Source: Planctomycetaceae bacterium
GTDB lineage: Bacteria; Planctomycetota; Planctomycetia; Pirellulales; Pirellulaceae
Assembly: GCA_002685655.1 (NCBI GenBank)
Contig: NYXM01000100.1
Span: forward strand, 1 to 8,315
Reading direction: 5' to 3'
DNA: 8,315 bases
This document shows, in pieces, positions 1 to 6,986 of this stretch. The notes beneath the pieces are model-generated. The model was not told the origin of the DNA. It worked only from the letters and a program-made list of their open reading frames with translations, and searched no databases. A program made the translations under genes and the position numbers. Numbering within the stretch: position 1 is the stretch's first letter; every line of letters starts with the position of its first letter.

Positions 1-2103
1 CAACGGCCCTTCGATGATGTGCAAGCATCGCTCATGACATTGCCGAGCTTCTTCGACATCTTCTTCGATGAACTTGTCGATGCCTTTGACGAGCGCGTGC
101 GTGAGCCGTTCTGTCACATCGGATTGGCGCCATTGGAGATTCTCTTCTTTGGCCTTCTTCCCCGGCCCCGACACGGATTCCGCGAATACAACGAGCCGCT
201 CAGTGGCGTCATCGCGGCGATTGAAAAGCACGTCTTCCACTCGCTCGAGCAGTTCTTTGGGCACTTCTTGGTAGACTTCCAGTTGTCCGGCGTTCACGAT
301 GCCCATGTCCAGGCCGGCACCGATGGCGTGGTACAGGAACGCGGAATGCATCGCTTCGCGGACAACATCGTTGCCACGAAACGAAAATGAAATGTTGCTC
401 ACACCGCCAGAAACTTTGGCACCGGGACAGTCACGTTTGATGCGTCGCGTGGCTTCGATAAAGTTGACGGCGTAGTTGTTGTGTTCTTCGATTCCGGTGG
501 CGACCGTCAGAATATTCGGATCGAAGATAATGTCTTCCGGTGGGAAACCAACGCGTTTGGTCAATAGCTGAAAAGCGCGTTGGCAAATCCGTACTTTGTC
601 GTCAACTTGTGTCGCCTGGCCTTGTTCGTCGAACGCCATCACGACGACGGCCGCGCCATAGCGTCGGACCAACGTGGCGCGGCGAAAGAACTCTTCCTCG
701 CCATCCTTCAAACTGATCGAATTAACGATGGCTTTGCCCTGCACGCATTTTAGACCCGCTTCGATCACCGACCATTTCGAACTATCGATCATCACCGGCA
801 CAGTGGCCACATCAGGTTCGCCGGCAATCAAGTTCAAGTACCGCGTCATCGCCTCTTCGCTGTCCAGCAAATCGGCATCCATGTTGATGTCGATTACCGC
901 CGCGCCGCCGGTTACTTGCTGTCGCGCCACTTCAACCGCTTCTTCGAAAAGCTCGTCGCGGATCAGTCGAGCGAATCGACGCGAACCAGTGACGTTGGTG
1001 CGTTCGCCGATCATTAGAAAGTTGCTTTCTGGGCGCAACGTCAACGCTTGCGTGCCGCTCAATCGCGTGTACGGTTCGACGGTCGTTTTCTGATGCGGCG
1101 TGATACTCTCAACGGCGTCGCACATCGCGCGAATATGTTCAGGCGTGGTACCGCAGCAACCTCCCACAATGTTGACCCATCCGTTGTGGGCAAATTCGGC
1201 AATCATCTCCGCCATCTGCCCCGGACTTAGGTCGTACGCACCCATCTCATTGGGCAACCCGGCATTGGGATGGCAGCTGATGAATGCGGGCGCAATTTGC
1301 GACAGCTCTTCGACCAGCGGACGCATTAATTGCGGACCAAGCGCACAGTTCATCCCAATACTGAGAAGCGGAAAATGCGAGATTGCGTTGCAGAATGCCG
1401 CCACCCCCTGACCAGAGACAAACGTTGCCCCCGATCGGTCGAAGGTGGCCGAGACCATCACGGGAACTTCGCAGCCAGTTTCCGCAATGCACTTCTGTAT
1501 GGCAAACAGGCAGGCTTTCAGATTCAGCGTATCGATAACCGTTTCCGGAAGGAGCAGGTCGACACCACCCTCGATCAACGCTGACACCTGGGCATGATAC
1601 GAATCTACCAATTCGTCGAACGTCACCGAACGGAATCCAGGATCCTCGACGCTTGTCGAAATGGACGCGGCTTTTGTCGTCGGACCGATCGAACCGGCAA
1701 CAAAGCGAGGCCTGCTGGGTGTGCGAAGATTGAATTCGTCCACCGCCGCTCGCGCGCATGCCGCGGCCGACAAGTTGATTTCGCGGACCAATTCGTGCGG
1801 AAAATCAAACTCATCAACCCCTATCGTGCTCGCACCAAATGTGTTCGTTTCGACGATATCAGCGCCCGCGTCTAGATAGCGCCGGTGGATCTCCGTGACC
1901 GAGTCTGGATGCGTCAGACAAAGCACGTCCACAAAGTTCTTGAGATCCTTATTGTGGCCCGCAAAGCGGTCGCCCCGAATTGCCGCCTCGTCCAGCTTTA
2001 ACGCCTGAACCATGGTCCCCATGGCGCCGTCGAGGACCAGGATTCGGCTGGCCAGCAGCTCCTGCAACATCGCTTCTGTACCCGTTCGGGTGGCAATTGA
2101 CAT
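1..2103 (-). CDS. metH: Cobalamin-dependent methionine synthase, N-terminal 701 codons (partial at window edge)
   Basis: Cytoplasmic enzyme that transfers the methyl group of 5-methyltetrahydrofolate, through methylcobalamin, to homocysteine to make methionine. I translated the minus strand from the ATG at 2101-2103 and found one open frame to the edge. Residues 1 to about 335 form the homocysteine-binding barrel. The zinc ligands are visible: Cys253 in GMNCALGP, and Cys316-Cys317 in GGCCGTTP; the E. coli equivalents are 247, 310 and 311. From about residue 360 the pterin-binding barrel begins with IGERTNVTGS and includes NINMDADLLDSEEAM-like text (here IDINMDADLLDSEEAM). The last residues, HIIEGPL, enter the helical cap of the B12 module. 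The rest of that cap, the DxHxxG cobalamin domain and the AdoMet reactivation domain should lie left of position 1; E. coli MetH has about 1,230 residues. An in-frame stop at 2140-2142 limits the start, and no clear Shine-Dalgarno is seen. The frame shows no damage. Confidence 0.97.
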   Translation of the reverse strand, partial: MSIATRTGTEAMLQELLASRILVLDGAMGTMVQALKLDEAAIRGDRFAGHNKDLKNFVDVLCLTHPDSVTEIHRRYLDAGADIVETNTFGASTIGVDEFDFPHELVREINLSAAACARAAVDEFNLRTPSRPRFVAGSIGPTTKAASISTSVEDPGFRSVTFDELVDSYHAQVSALIEGGVDLLLPETVIDTLNLKACLFAIQKCIAETGCEVPVMVSATFDRSGATFVSGQGVAAFCNAISHFPLLSIGMNCALGPQLMRPLVEELSQIAPAFISCHPNAGLPNEMGAYDLSPGQMAEMIAEFAHNGWVNIVGGCCGTTPEHIRAMCDAVESITPHQKTTVEPYTRLSGTQALTLRPESNFLMIGERTNVTGSRRFARLIRDELFEEAVEVARQQVTGGAAVIDINMDADLLDSEEAMTRYLNLIAGEPDVATVPVMIDSSKWSVIEAGLKCVQGKAIVNSISLKDGEEEFFRRATLVRRYGAAVVVMAFDEQGQATQVDDKVRICQRAFQLLTKRVGFPPEDIIFDPNILTVATGIEEHNNYAVNFIEATRRIKRDCPGAKVSGGVSNISFSFRGNDVVREAMHSAFLYHAIGAGLDMGIVNAGQLEVYQEVPKELLERVEDVLFNRRDDATERLVVFAESVSGPGKKAKEENLQWRQSDVTERLTHALVKGIDKFIEEDVEEARQCHERCLHIIEGPL

Positions 2104-2127
2104 CAGTTTCTGGCTCGTTGAATCCGA

Positions 2128-2181
2128 ATTCGCAGCATCTCAGCGGCAGATGATCCCGCAGACCGCCTCTGCTGAGCGAAT
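2128..2181 (-). promoter_or_regulatory. Stem-loop in the metH leader
   Basis: On the metH-sense strand this 54-nt stretch can fold into one long hairpin ending 24 nt before the start codon. Three pairing blocks are seen: ATTCG with CGAAT (5 bp), CTCAGC with GCTGAG (6 bp), and GGCGG with CUGCC (5 bp, one G-U). They are separated by a 6-nt bulge (ATGCTG) on the 3' side and a 3-nt bulge (AGA) on the 5' side, around a 13-nt loop. The position suggests control of metH expression, but I do not recognise it as a known riboswitch class. The core signatures of cobalamin, SAM and SAH riboswitches are not found. Transcription of this leader is inferred, not shown. Confidence 0.4.
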
Positions 2182-2245
2182 ATCCCAGATGACCTGTGAT
2201 CACGCAAGGCCAACGCGAAAGCTGTAAGTCATTGTTTCGTCAGAA

Positions 2246-2259
2246 GTTAATCACTTAAC
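2246..2259. promoter_or_regulatory. Small palindrome, possible operator
   Basis: GTTAA-TCAC-TTAAC is a 14-bp interrupted palindrome with perfect 5-bp arms, lying between metH and the divergent gene that starts at 2362. Its place and shape would suit a dimeric regulator. Palindromes this short also occur by chance, and no regulator is encoded nearby, so the call is tentative. Confidence 0.2.
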
Positions 2260-2361
2260 AAACCGCTTCGGGCTGCAAGCAGAGGGGGGGGTTCTACTTT
2301 TCCCGACCGTCAAAGTTCACCTCAGACTCAAGGCTGGCATAACCCGAACCGATAACGAGGA

Positions 2362-3753
2362 ATGCCAATACACACCCATTCTGAGTATCGAGCCATGAGC
2401 AACTCACATTCGAAGCGACCCCGACGTAGTTTCGCGACGGGAGCCCCACGTTCTACGAGTCCGCAGCACGTCGCCGACGGACTGCGGTACGACGGCGAAG
2501 AAGTGCCGGTCCTGATTCGCCTGCCGGATCTCTCTCCACAGGCCCTCTTGCGCGAACCGGCACCAACAGCCGCTACGCAGGCTGCACTGGCACCAACCGC
2601 CCCGGACAAAGAAGAGACGGACCTGCCCGAGCACCCGGAGTCCTCCCAATCGGCAGCATCAACCTCAGCGGTTGTCACGCCACCAACAGCCACGCCGCTC
2701 GACGCCGAGCCACAAGCGGCGCAAGCGGCGGTCAAGCAATCATCTGACGACCAGGCGACTGGCAATCAGTCCAACCCAACCGACACAGATTTGACACTGG
2801 CCACGCCTGAAGGTCCGCCACGTAAGCGTCGTCGGCGCAACTCGAGCGGTCGAGAACAGAACGGGGAACGGCTGGACAAAGTTCAGTTCGCGTCGCAGCA
2901 AGAACCGCAGCAACCTGCTAGAAATCGGACCGCGTTCGCCACGAATGTCGTCGGGCAGGATCGAAACATCCTGGCGTTCGACAAATCGCGACTATTGATC
3001 GGCGCTAGTCTGGTCATTGTCGCGGGCCTCGCCTATTTTGCACTGAGCGGTGGTGACGAAGATCCGGCAGATCCGGCGGGAAAGTGGGTTGATGGCGAAG
3101 CGGACTCGGTGGTTCGGACTGTCGAACAGACGTCCGAACCCGAAGCGGATCTCTGGCCAACTGACCAAAACTCGCCAGCGAGTCACGAAGAATCGGCGCT
3201 GGCACACCAAACGGGACCCTCCTCTGACGCCGCCGCATCCGCGGCCGGATCGGTTCCGGTTTGGCCGACTGAACCGGGACAGCAACCGGTGAATTCGTAC
3301 GATCCAGCAACGCTGCCAGCTTCCGAACACACCTACAGCATGCCGGTGGTTGCAGCGCCCGCTAACGGAGTGAGCAACCCCGCACCGCGCAACGATGGGC
3401 CCACTTTGGGATGGCCGACAGGTCCTTCGACACCGCCACAGTCAACGTCAGCTGCGGAGCCCGTTGACGGCTGGCCAGAAGCTGCGATGGCTACGCCGAA
3501 CACCGATGCTCCCAACGGAGCGCCCAAAGGCTACTATGCGTCGGAGGCCGCCGCCGGTAACAGAACGTCCCCATCAACCGTTGGCGGTGTCGCGGACGCG
3601 CCGGCTGTACGTATGGGAAGACTGGAAACAGCAGGACCCTATTCAGGCGGGCCCATCAACACCGCGGCCAATCCTGGCTCCCAATTGAATGGTACGATCG
3701 AAATCCCTCGACCACGGGCTAACAATGAATACAACGGATCAAACGTTTATTAG
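2362..3753 (+). CDS. Single-pass membrane protein with disordered Pro/Ala/Thr-rich flanks and WPT motifs; function unknown
   Basis: A 463-residue protein that I cannot assign to a named family. Residues 1-150 are hydrophilic and low in complexity. A basic cluster, RKRRRR, follows at about 153-159. One transmembrane helix lies at about 211-229 (LLIGASLVIVAGLAYFAL). The remaining 230 residues are Pro/Ser/Thr/Gly/Ala-rich and probably disordered. Basic residues before the helix suggest a cytoplasmic N-terminus and an exported C-terminal tail. The tail holds four Trp-Pro motifs: WPT at 265, 301 and 351, and WPE at 371. The gene overlaps the next one, a CpsD-like P-loop protein with the same motif, so the two probably form a translationally coupled pair; an envelope scaffold or a partner of that protein is an inference. 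The start is uncertain. The ATG at 2362 has GAGG almost touching it, and an in-frame ATG at 2395 (MSNSHSKRPRRS) is equally plausible. Confidence 0.75.
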   Translation: MPIHTHSEYRAMSNSHSKRPRRSFATGAPRSTSPQHVADGLRYDGEEVPVLIRLPDLSPQALLREPAPTAATQAALAPTAPDKEETDLPEHPESSQSAASTSAVVTPPTATPLDAEPQAAQAAVKQSSDDQATGNQSNPTDTDLTLATPEGPPRKRRRRNSSGREQNGERLDKVQFASQQEPQQPARNRTAFATNVVGQDRNILAFDKSRLLIGASLVIVAGLAYFALSGGDEDPADPAGKWVDGEADSVVRTVEQTSEPEADLWPTDQNSPASHEESALAHQTGPSSDAAASAAGSVPVWPTEPGQQPVNSYDPATLPASEHTYSMPVVAAPANGVSNPAPRNDGPTLGWPTGPSTPPQSTSAAEPVDGWPEAAMATPNTDAPNGAPKGYYASEAAAGNRTSPSTVGGVADAPAVRMGRLETAGPYSGGPINTAANPGSQLNGTIEIPRPRANNEYNGSNVY

Positions 3754-5353
3754 AGCGTACGGTAGCGATTTCGTTCCAAACTACGCAGACGAAGCAGCGC
3801 GCGCTGCCGACTATCCGGCGCTGGCCGATAGTAACGTGAACGCTGTATTTGGTTCGATGCCACAAAAACACATCCGTGTCGACGGGCCGGCGGCAATGCC
3901 GCCTTCTGCCACACCACAAGTTGCTGGCGTAGGTCCATCGCCACCATTGCCGGCGCGAACGTACATGCCTCAGGCAGCAACGCAGCCGACTTCGCCAGCG
4001 GCGCAAGGTCAACACACGCCACCCCAGCATCCGCACGTGCCGCCCGCAATCGGTCAGCAACTGGAGCATCCCGTCCAGAGGGAGCAGGCCGTCGAACAGC
4101 AAGTCGACGTTCCATTGCCCCATCTCGACATGCGAGATAACGCGTTGCCACCCGGGTCCCTGCCCATCGCTTCTCATGCGCCTGTGCCTCGACCACATAT
4201 CAATTTCGCCACAGCGCGTTCTGCACAGCCACAGCCAACGGATGTTGAAACGAGCGTTGAGCCAGCCATCGAACAGCCGCTCGCGCCATCGCCCGCGTAT
4301 GCCACAAATGAGTTGGACCTTGGAGAGGGCCTCTCAGTGTTGGCCGATAGTTCGGTCCTGGTGGCATCGTCCGATTTTCAATGGCCAACGATTCATCCGG
4401 CGGTTGATGAGCCGCCGACGGTGACGGAGACGGAATCCCTCGAATCAAACACCGAAACAGAAACACAACCGGAACCAACTTCGCCGGTTGAAGACAGAGA
4501 TGAGGCTGAAACCGATGTCAGCCCGCCGATCGTCGTACCCGCGGTGGTGGATGAAGAACTAACTGATACGGAGAATCCTCTGTTGGGCTCTTCGATCGCC
4601 AACATCGACAAGGACGTTGCCGGAGTGGCGATGGATGCGAAGGCCGAGGAACCCGATGTCGCGAAGCAGAAACTAAAGCCGGCCTGGGAGGTGGACCGTT
4701 TCCTGTGGCCAAGCAACGTCGATCAGTTGTATGAATCCGAAAGTGAGTATTTTCGTCACGCCGGCGAGAAGCTCCACGACGCCAGCCTAGAGGGCCTGCG
4801 AGTCTTGGGAGTCTCTGCGACACGTCAAGGCGAGGGCTGCACGACGTTAGCCATCTGTCTGGCTCGCGCTGCGGCTGCGGCCGGTGCGAAAGTCGCGTTG
4901 TTGGACGCCAACCTGCGGTCGCCGCAATTGGGTACAGCGCTGGGACTCGATTTCGCACGCAGTTGGCACGAAACCTTGAACGGAAGAACATCGTTGTCCG
5001 AAGCCGCCGTTGCTTCGATTGCCGACAACGTAACGCTGATACCGCTCTCCAACAACGCCGCGCGACAAGGTTTGACGCTCGACAGCGACGCGGTCAACGA
5101 GATCCTCGGCCAAGCCGGCGATACATTCGATCTCGTACTCGTCGATGTTGGCGTGCCCTGCGAAGACGGGCGGAGCTGTTTCCAGGGAGATGACGCCTGT
5201 CCGTTGGACGCAGCGATCATCGTCCGGGATGTTCGCGCGACGTCCGAAGAAGAGACGCTCGAATCGGTTAACCGATACAAGGAGTTGGGAATCGATGCCG
5301 TCGGGATCGCCGAAAACTTCGCATCGTTGGCCGTTTCGCGGGCCGCTGCGTAA
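3725..5353 (+). CDS. CpsD/BY-kinase-like P-loop protein with degenerate Walker A and long disordered N-terminus
   Basis: A 542-residue protein. Residues 1 to about 320 are Pro/Gln/Ala-rich, then Glu/Thr-rich, and probably disordered. From about 325 there is a folded domain related to CpsD/CapB tyrosine kinases and ParA/MinD ATPases. The Walker A region reads RQGEGCTTLA, with Cys372 where the nucleotide-binding Lys normally sits. Walker A' is VALLDANLRSPQLG (Asp394) and Walker B is FDLVLVDVG (Asp474). Real BY-kinases end in a tyrosine cluster; this one ends LAVSRAAA with none, so tyrosine kinase activity is unlikely. CpsD relatives control exopolysaccharide assembly with a membrane partner, which the upstream membrane protein could be. 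Two WP motifs occur (WPT at 4382, WPS at 4706). The ATG at 3725 overlaps the upstream gene by 29 bp; an in-frame ATG at 3689 would add 12 residues. Neither start has a clear ribosome-binding site, so coupling is likely. Confidence 0.82.
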   Translation: MNTTDQTFIRAYGSDFVPNYADEAARAADYPALADSNVNAVFGSMPQKHIRVDGPAAMPPSATPQVAGVGPSPPLPARTYMPQAATQPTSPAAQGQHTPPQHPHVPPAIGQQLEHPVQREQAVEQQVDVPLPHLDMRDNALPPGSLPIASHAPVPRPHINFATARSAQPQPTDVETSVEPAIEQPLAPSPAYATNELDLGEGLSVLADSSVLVASSDFQWPTIHPAVDEPPTVTETESLESNTETETQPEPTSPVEDRDEAETDVSPPIVVPAVVDEELTDTENPLLGSSIANIDKDVAGVAMDAKAEEPDVAKQKLKPAWEVDRFLWPSNVDQLYESESEYFRHAGEKLHDASLEGLRVLGVSATRQGEGCTTLAICLARAAAAAGAKVALLDANLRSPQLGTALGLDFARSWHETLNGRTSLSEAAVASIADNVTLIPLSNNAARQGLTLDSDAVNEILGQAGDTFDLVLVDVGVPCEDGRSCFQGDDACPLDAAIIVRDVRATSEEETLESVNRYKELGIDAVGIAENFASLAVSRAAA

Positions 5354-5370
5354 CAACGGCGGCAAGGGCA

Positions 5371-5769
5371 TCACCTCCGTCGCTTTGGTTTGCCGGTGGC
5401 ATATCGAACAATCGCCATGAGGATGCCCATCGCGGCGAATGCGAGGCCGAATACGGCGAAAAATGGTGCCAGGAATGCCAGCGATTCCGCCACCGGATCG
5501 CGCGCCAAGTCGCTTCGTTCCAAAGCCAGATCGACACAGAGCAAGCCGACGCAGAACACGCTGCAGCCTCCCAAGCAGCCGACCAGTGTCCACCGTAACG
5601 GAATCAATGCGACGCGGCTGGACCAGCCAGCCAAGACGCCGCTGACCACGGCAAATGCCAGAAAGTCGCGGTAGTTGAAGGCCGCAAAAATTGCGGCACA
5701 GCCAGCGACAATTGCCACCAGCTCGCGCAAACTGAATTGAATTGTGGGCCTCTTTGTGGGTGGATCCAT
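5371..5769 (-). CDS. Small four-helix membrane protein, function unknown
   Basis: A 132-residue protein starting MDPPTKRPTIQFSLREL, with four predicted transmembrane helices at about 16-31, 35-50, 59-79 and 97-121, and a basic tail (KPKRRR). Short membrane proteins opening with an 'F-S/T-L/I-R-E/D-L' segment just before the first helix are common hypothetical proteins in planctomycetes; no function is known to me. Several cysteines lie in or near helices 1 and 3, without a metal-binding pattern. It converges on the CpsD-like gene, with 17 bp between the two stop codons and no terminator hairpin there. The frame stays open upstream to ATGs at 5802 and 5853, giving up to 160 residues. I prefer 5769 because the extension is not membrane-like and the shorter form starts right before the conserved-looking segment. 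The start is therefore uncertain. Confidence 0.6.
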   Translation of the reverse strand: MDPPTKRPTIQFSLRELVAIVAGCAAIFAAFNYRDFLAFAVVSGVLAGWSSRVALIPLRWTLVGCLGGCSVFCVGLLCVDLALERSDLARDPVAESLAFLAPFFAVFGLAFAAMGILMAIVRYATGKPKRRR

Positions 5770-5880
5770 CTCTTGGCCGGGGCAGGTTGGACGATTGCGC
5801 ATGTCGTAGGCATTGTACGCTAGGACACCGCCGACACCTGCCCCCAATCGCAATCGCGGGCTGAATTGTGGGTTAGTACT

Positions 5881-5930
5881 GTTCGATAGTCGTCTTTCGC
5901 TCCGCGAAAGACGACTATAAGAGATCGAAC
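5881..5930. repeat. Perfect 14-bp inverted repeat with a further outer stem (REP-like)
   Basis: The arms TAGTCGTCTTTCGC (5887-5900) and GCGAAAGACGACTA (5904-5917) pair perfectly around a 3-nt loop, TCC. Outside them GTTCGA (5881-5886) pairs with TCGAAC (5925-5930), leaving a 7-nt bulge on one side. It lies 3' of the HD-GYP operon and 5' of the small membrane gene. It has no T-tract on either strand, so it is not a standard Rho-independent terminator. Compact, GC-rich and intergenic, it resembles a repetitive extragenic palindrome that could also stabilise the operon's 3' end. No second copy is present in this window, so its repetitive nature is unproven. Confidence 0.6.
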
Positions 5931-5996
5931 ACTGCTTAACTCTTGAAACGAGGAAGACTTTAAAGCGAGACGGCTTTGCCGGTGGTCACCATTTGA

Positions 5997-6965
5997 TCAT
6001 TCACTTGAGCAAATAAGAGTCTCAATCGACTCCAATCTCTGACCAACCGTGTAAGCAGGTTTCTGAGTGAGCTGCTCGAGGACGCCAAGCACGCCTGGAT
6101 GGTAATCGCCGTCCAGCTCGACTTGCATGGCCTTAATCGCCTCTAGTGGCGCAAGCGGCTGGTCAGCGCGAGATGTTAAAGCGTCGTACTCTCGCACGGC
6201 ACGAATAATGGCCGCACCAATAGGCTCGTCACGTTGCTCCGGATCGTTGTTGTACGAAACATCGAGCCCATCCGGGCGACCCACTAGCAAGGGTAAGGCA
6301 CTCGTCAACACGCCCCCAAGGGACTGGACCAAGTCGCCGCCATGGAACGTGTTCGGTTCGAGGGCTTGTGAGTTCTGCAAATCGTCAACAGCTCGGTGAA
6401 TAACCCGGGCGGTGACCTCAATGTTGTCAATATCCTCCAACAAAGCCGCTACACGGATGTCATCGATTTCGCGTTCCGATAACCGCATCTGTCGAGCTAC
6501 GTCTCGGCTGATCATTGTGATTCGCTTCGACCTGTCGTTCATACTCGGATCTGCACCCTTTAAGTACTGAGCAAGCACTTCAACGACACCCAAATAGGCA
6601 TCATGTAGCTCGTCGATCTTACGCACCCGTTCGTCACTCAGCGTTCCAACGAACAACGCATTCAGTCCCATAACGGCTGCCCAGACGATTAGGGAAACGC
6701 CAATCATCAAATGCGAGGGCTCTCCCAAGAAACTGCTCAAGTCGGCCGCCGCTACCATCGTTGCGAGTAATACCGAAAAGAAAGCAAAAATGCCTGCCCG
6801 CTGCCGTCCGAGATAGAATGCGGCCAATACAATCGGGAGGTAAAAGAGGTTCAGGACAACCAGCTTATGGCCGACGGCAAGGTAGAGCATCAACGTGAGT
6901 GCCCCGCAAACCACGATGAGGGAGGCTTCTGTGATGCGTTTCGATTGGATTCTTTCGACGATCAT
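5997..6965 (-). CDS. Membrane protein with degenerate HD-GYP-like domain (probable pseudoenzyme)
   Basis: A 322-residue protein with four predicted transmembrane helices in the first 110 residues (about 12-31, 34-52, 57-74 and 86-107), then a cytoplasmic domain that aligns with HD-GYP over its length. ALLEDIDNIEV (about 174-184) sits where the family has LLHDIGK: the His of the HD pair is Glu177 and the GK is lost. The upstream metal His (GHSxRV) reads DRSKRI. The HHExxxGxGYP block is replaced by text without paired His, and the ADxYDALTS motif reads VREYDALTS, losing the first Asp. Hydrolysis of cyclic-di-GMP is therefore unlikely; sensing, binding or regulation of the upstream enzyme is an inference. 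It is the second gene of an operon, 21 bp after the intact HD-GYP gene, with a strong site GGAGAGG 5 nt before the ATG. The frame is clean, which argues against simple gene decay. Confidence 0.82.
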   Translation of the reverse strand: MIVERIQSKRITEASLIVVCGALTLMLYLAVGHKLVVLNLFYLPIVLAAFYLGRQRAGIFAFFSVLLATMVAAADLSSFLGEPSHLMIGVSLIVWAAVMGLNALFVGTLSDERVRKIDELHDAYLGVVEVLAQYLKGADPSMNDRSKRITMISRDVARQMRLSEREIDDIRVAALLEDIDNIEVTARVIHRAVDDLQNSQALEPNTFHGGDLVQSLGGVLTSALPLLVGRPDGLDVSYNNDPEQRDEPIGAAIIRAVREYDALTSRADQPLAPLEAIKAMQVELDGDYHPGVLGVLEQLTQKPAYTVGQRLESIETLICSSE

Positions 6966-6970
6966 TCTAT

Positions 6971-6977
6971 CCTCTCC
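6971..6977 (-). promoter_or_regulatory. Ribosome-binding site of the degenerate HD-GYP gene
   Basis: GGAGAGG on the minus strand lies 5 nt before the ATG at 6965, inside the 21-bp gap after the upstream gene's stop. It is the best Shine-Dalgarno in the window. It fixes this start and shows that the second gene has its own strong translation signal. Confidence 0.7.
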
Positions 6978-6986
6978 ACAAAGTAG

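Noticed and set aside
19..1875. Several plus-strand open frames opposite metH, and one minus-strand frame at 1247-1759
   Set aside because: All lie inside the continuous metH reading frame, whose conserved motifs are clear throughout; none of the alternatives resembles a protein family.
2104..2361. Possible cobalamin riboswitch upstream of metH
   Set aside because: A stretch GGATCATCTGCC faintly resembles the end of the B12 box, but the rest of that box, GCCACTG and the CCCGCAACTGT-like core are missing.
2362..3753. Reading the basic cluster and low-complexity protein as a DNA-binding protein or a mis-called frame
   Set aside because: A single clear transmembrane helix, regularly placed Trp-Pro motifs and the overlap with the next gene support a real membrane protein; no DNA-binding fold is visible.
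4847..5593. 248-residue open frame on the minus strand, and other long frames opposite the plus-strand genes
   Set aside because: It runs antisense to the P-loop domain coding region and the end of the small membrane gene, has Arg-rich low-complexity text with no domain, and is a typical shadow of high-GC coding DNA.
5887..5917. Rho-independent terminator for the HD-GYP operon
   Set aside because: The hairpin is strong but neither strand has a T-tract after it, and it lies 80 bp beyond the stop codon; a REP-like or stabilising element fits better.
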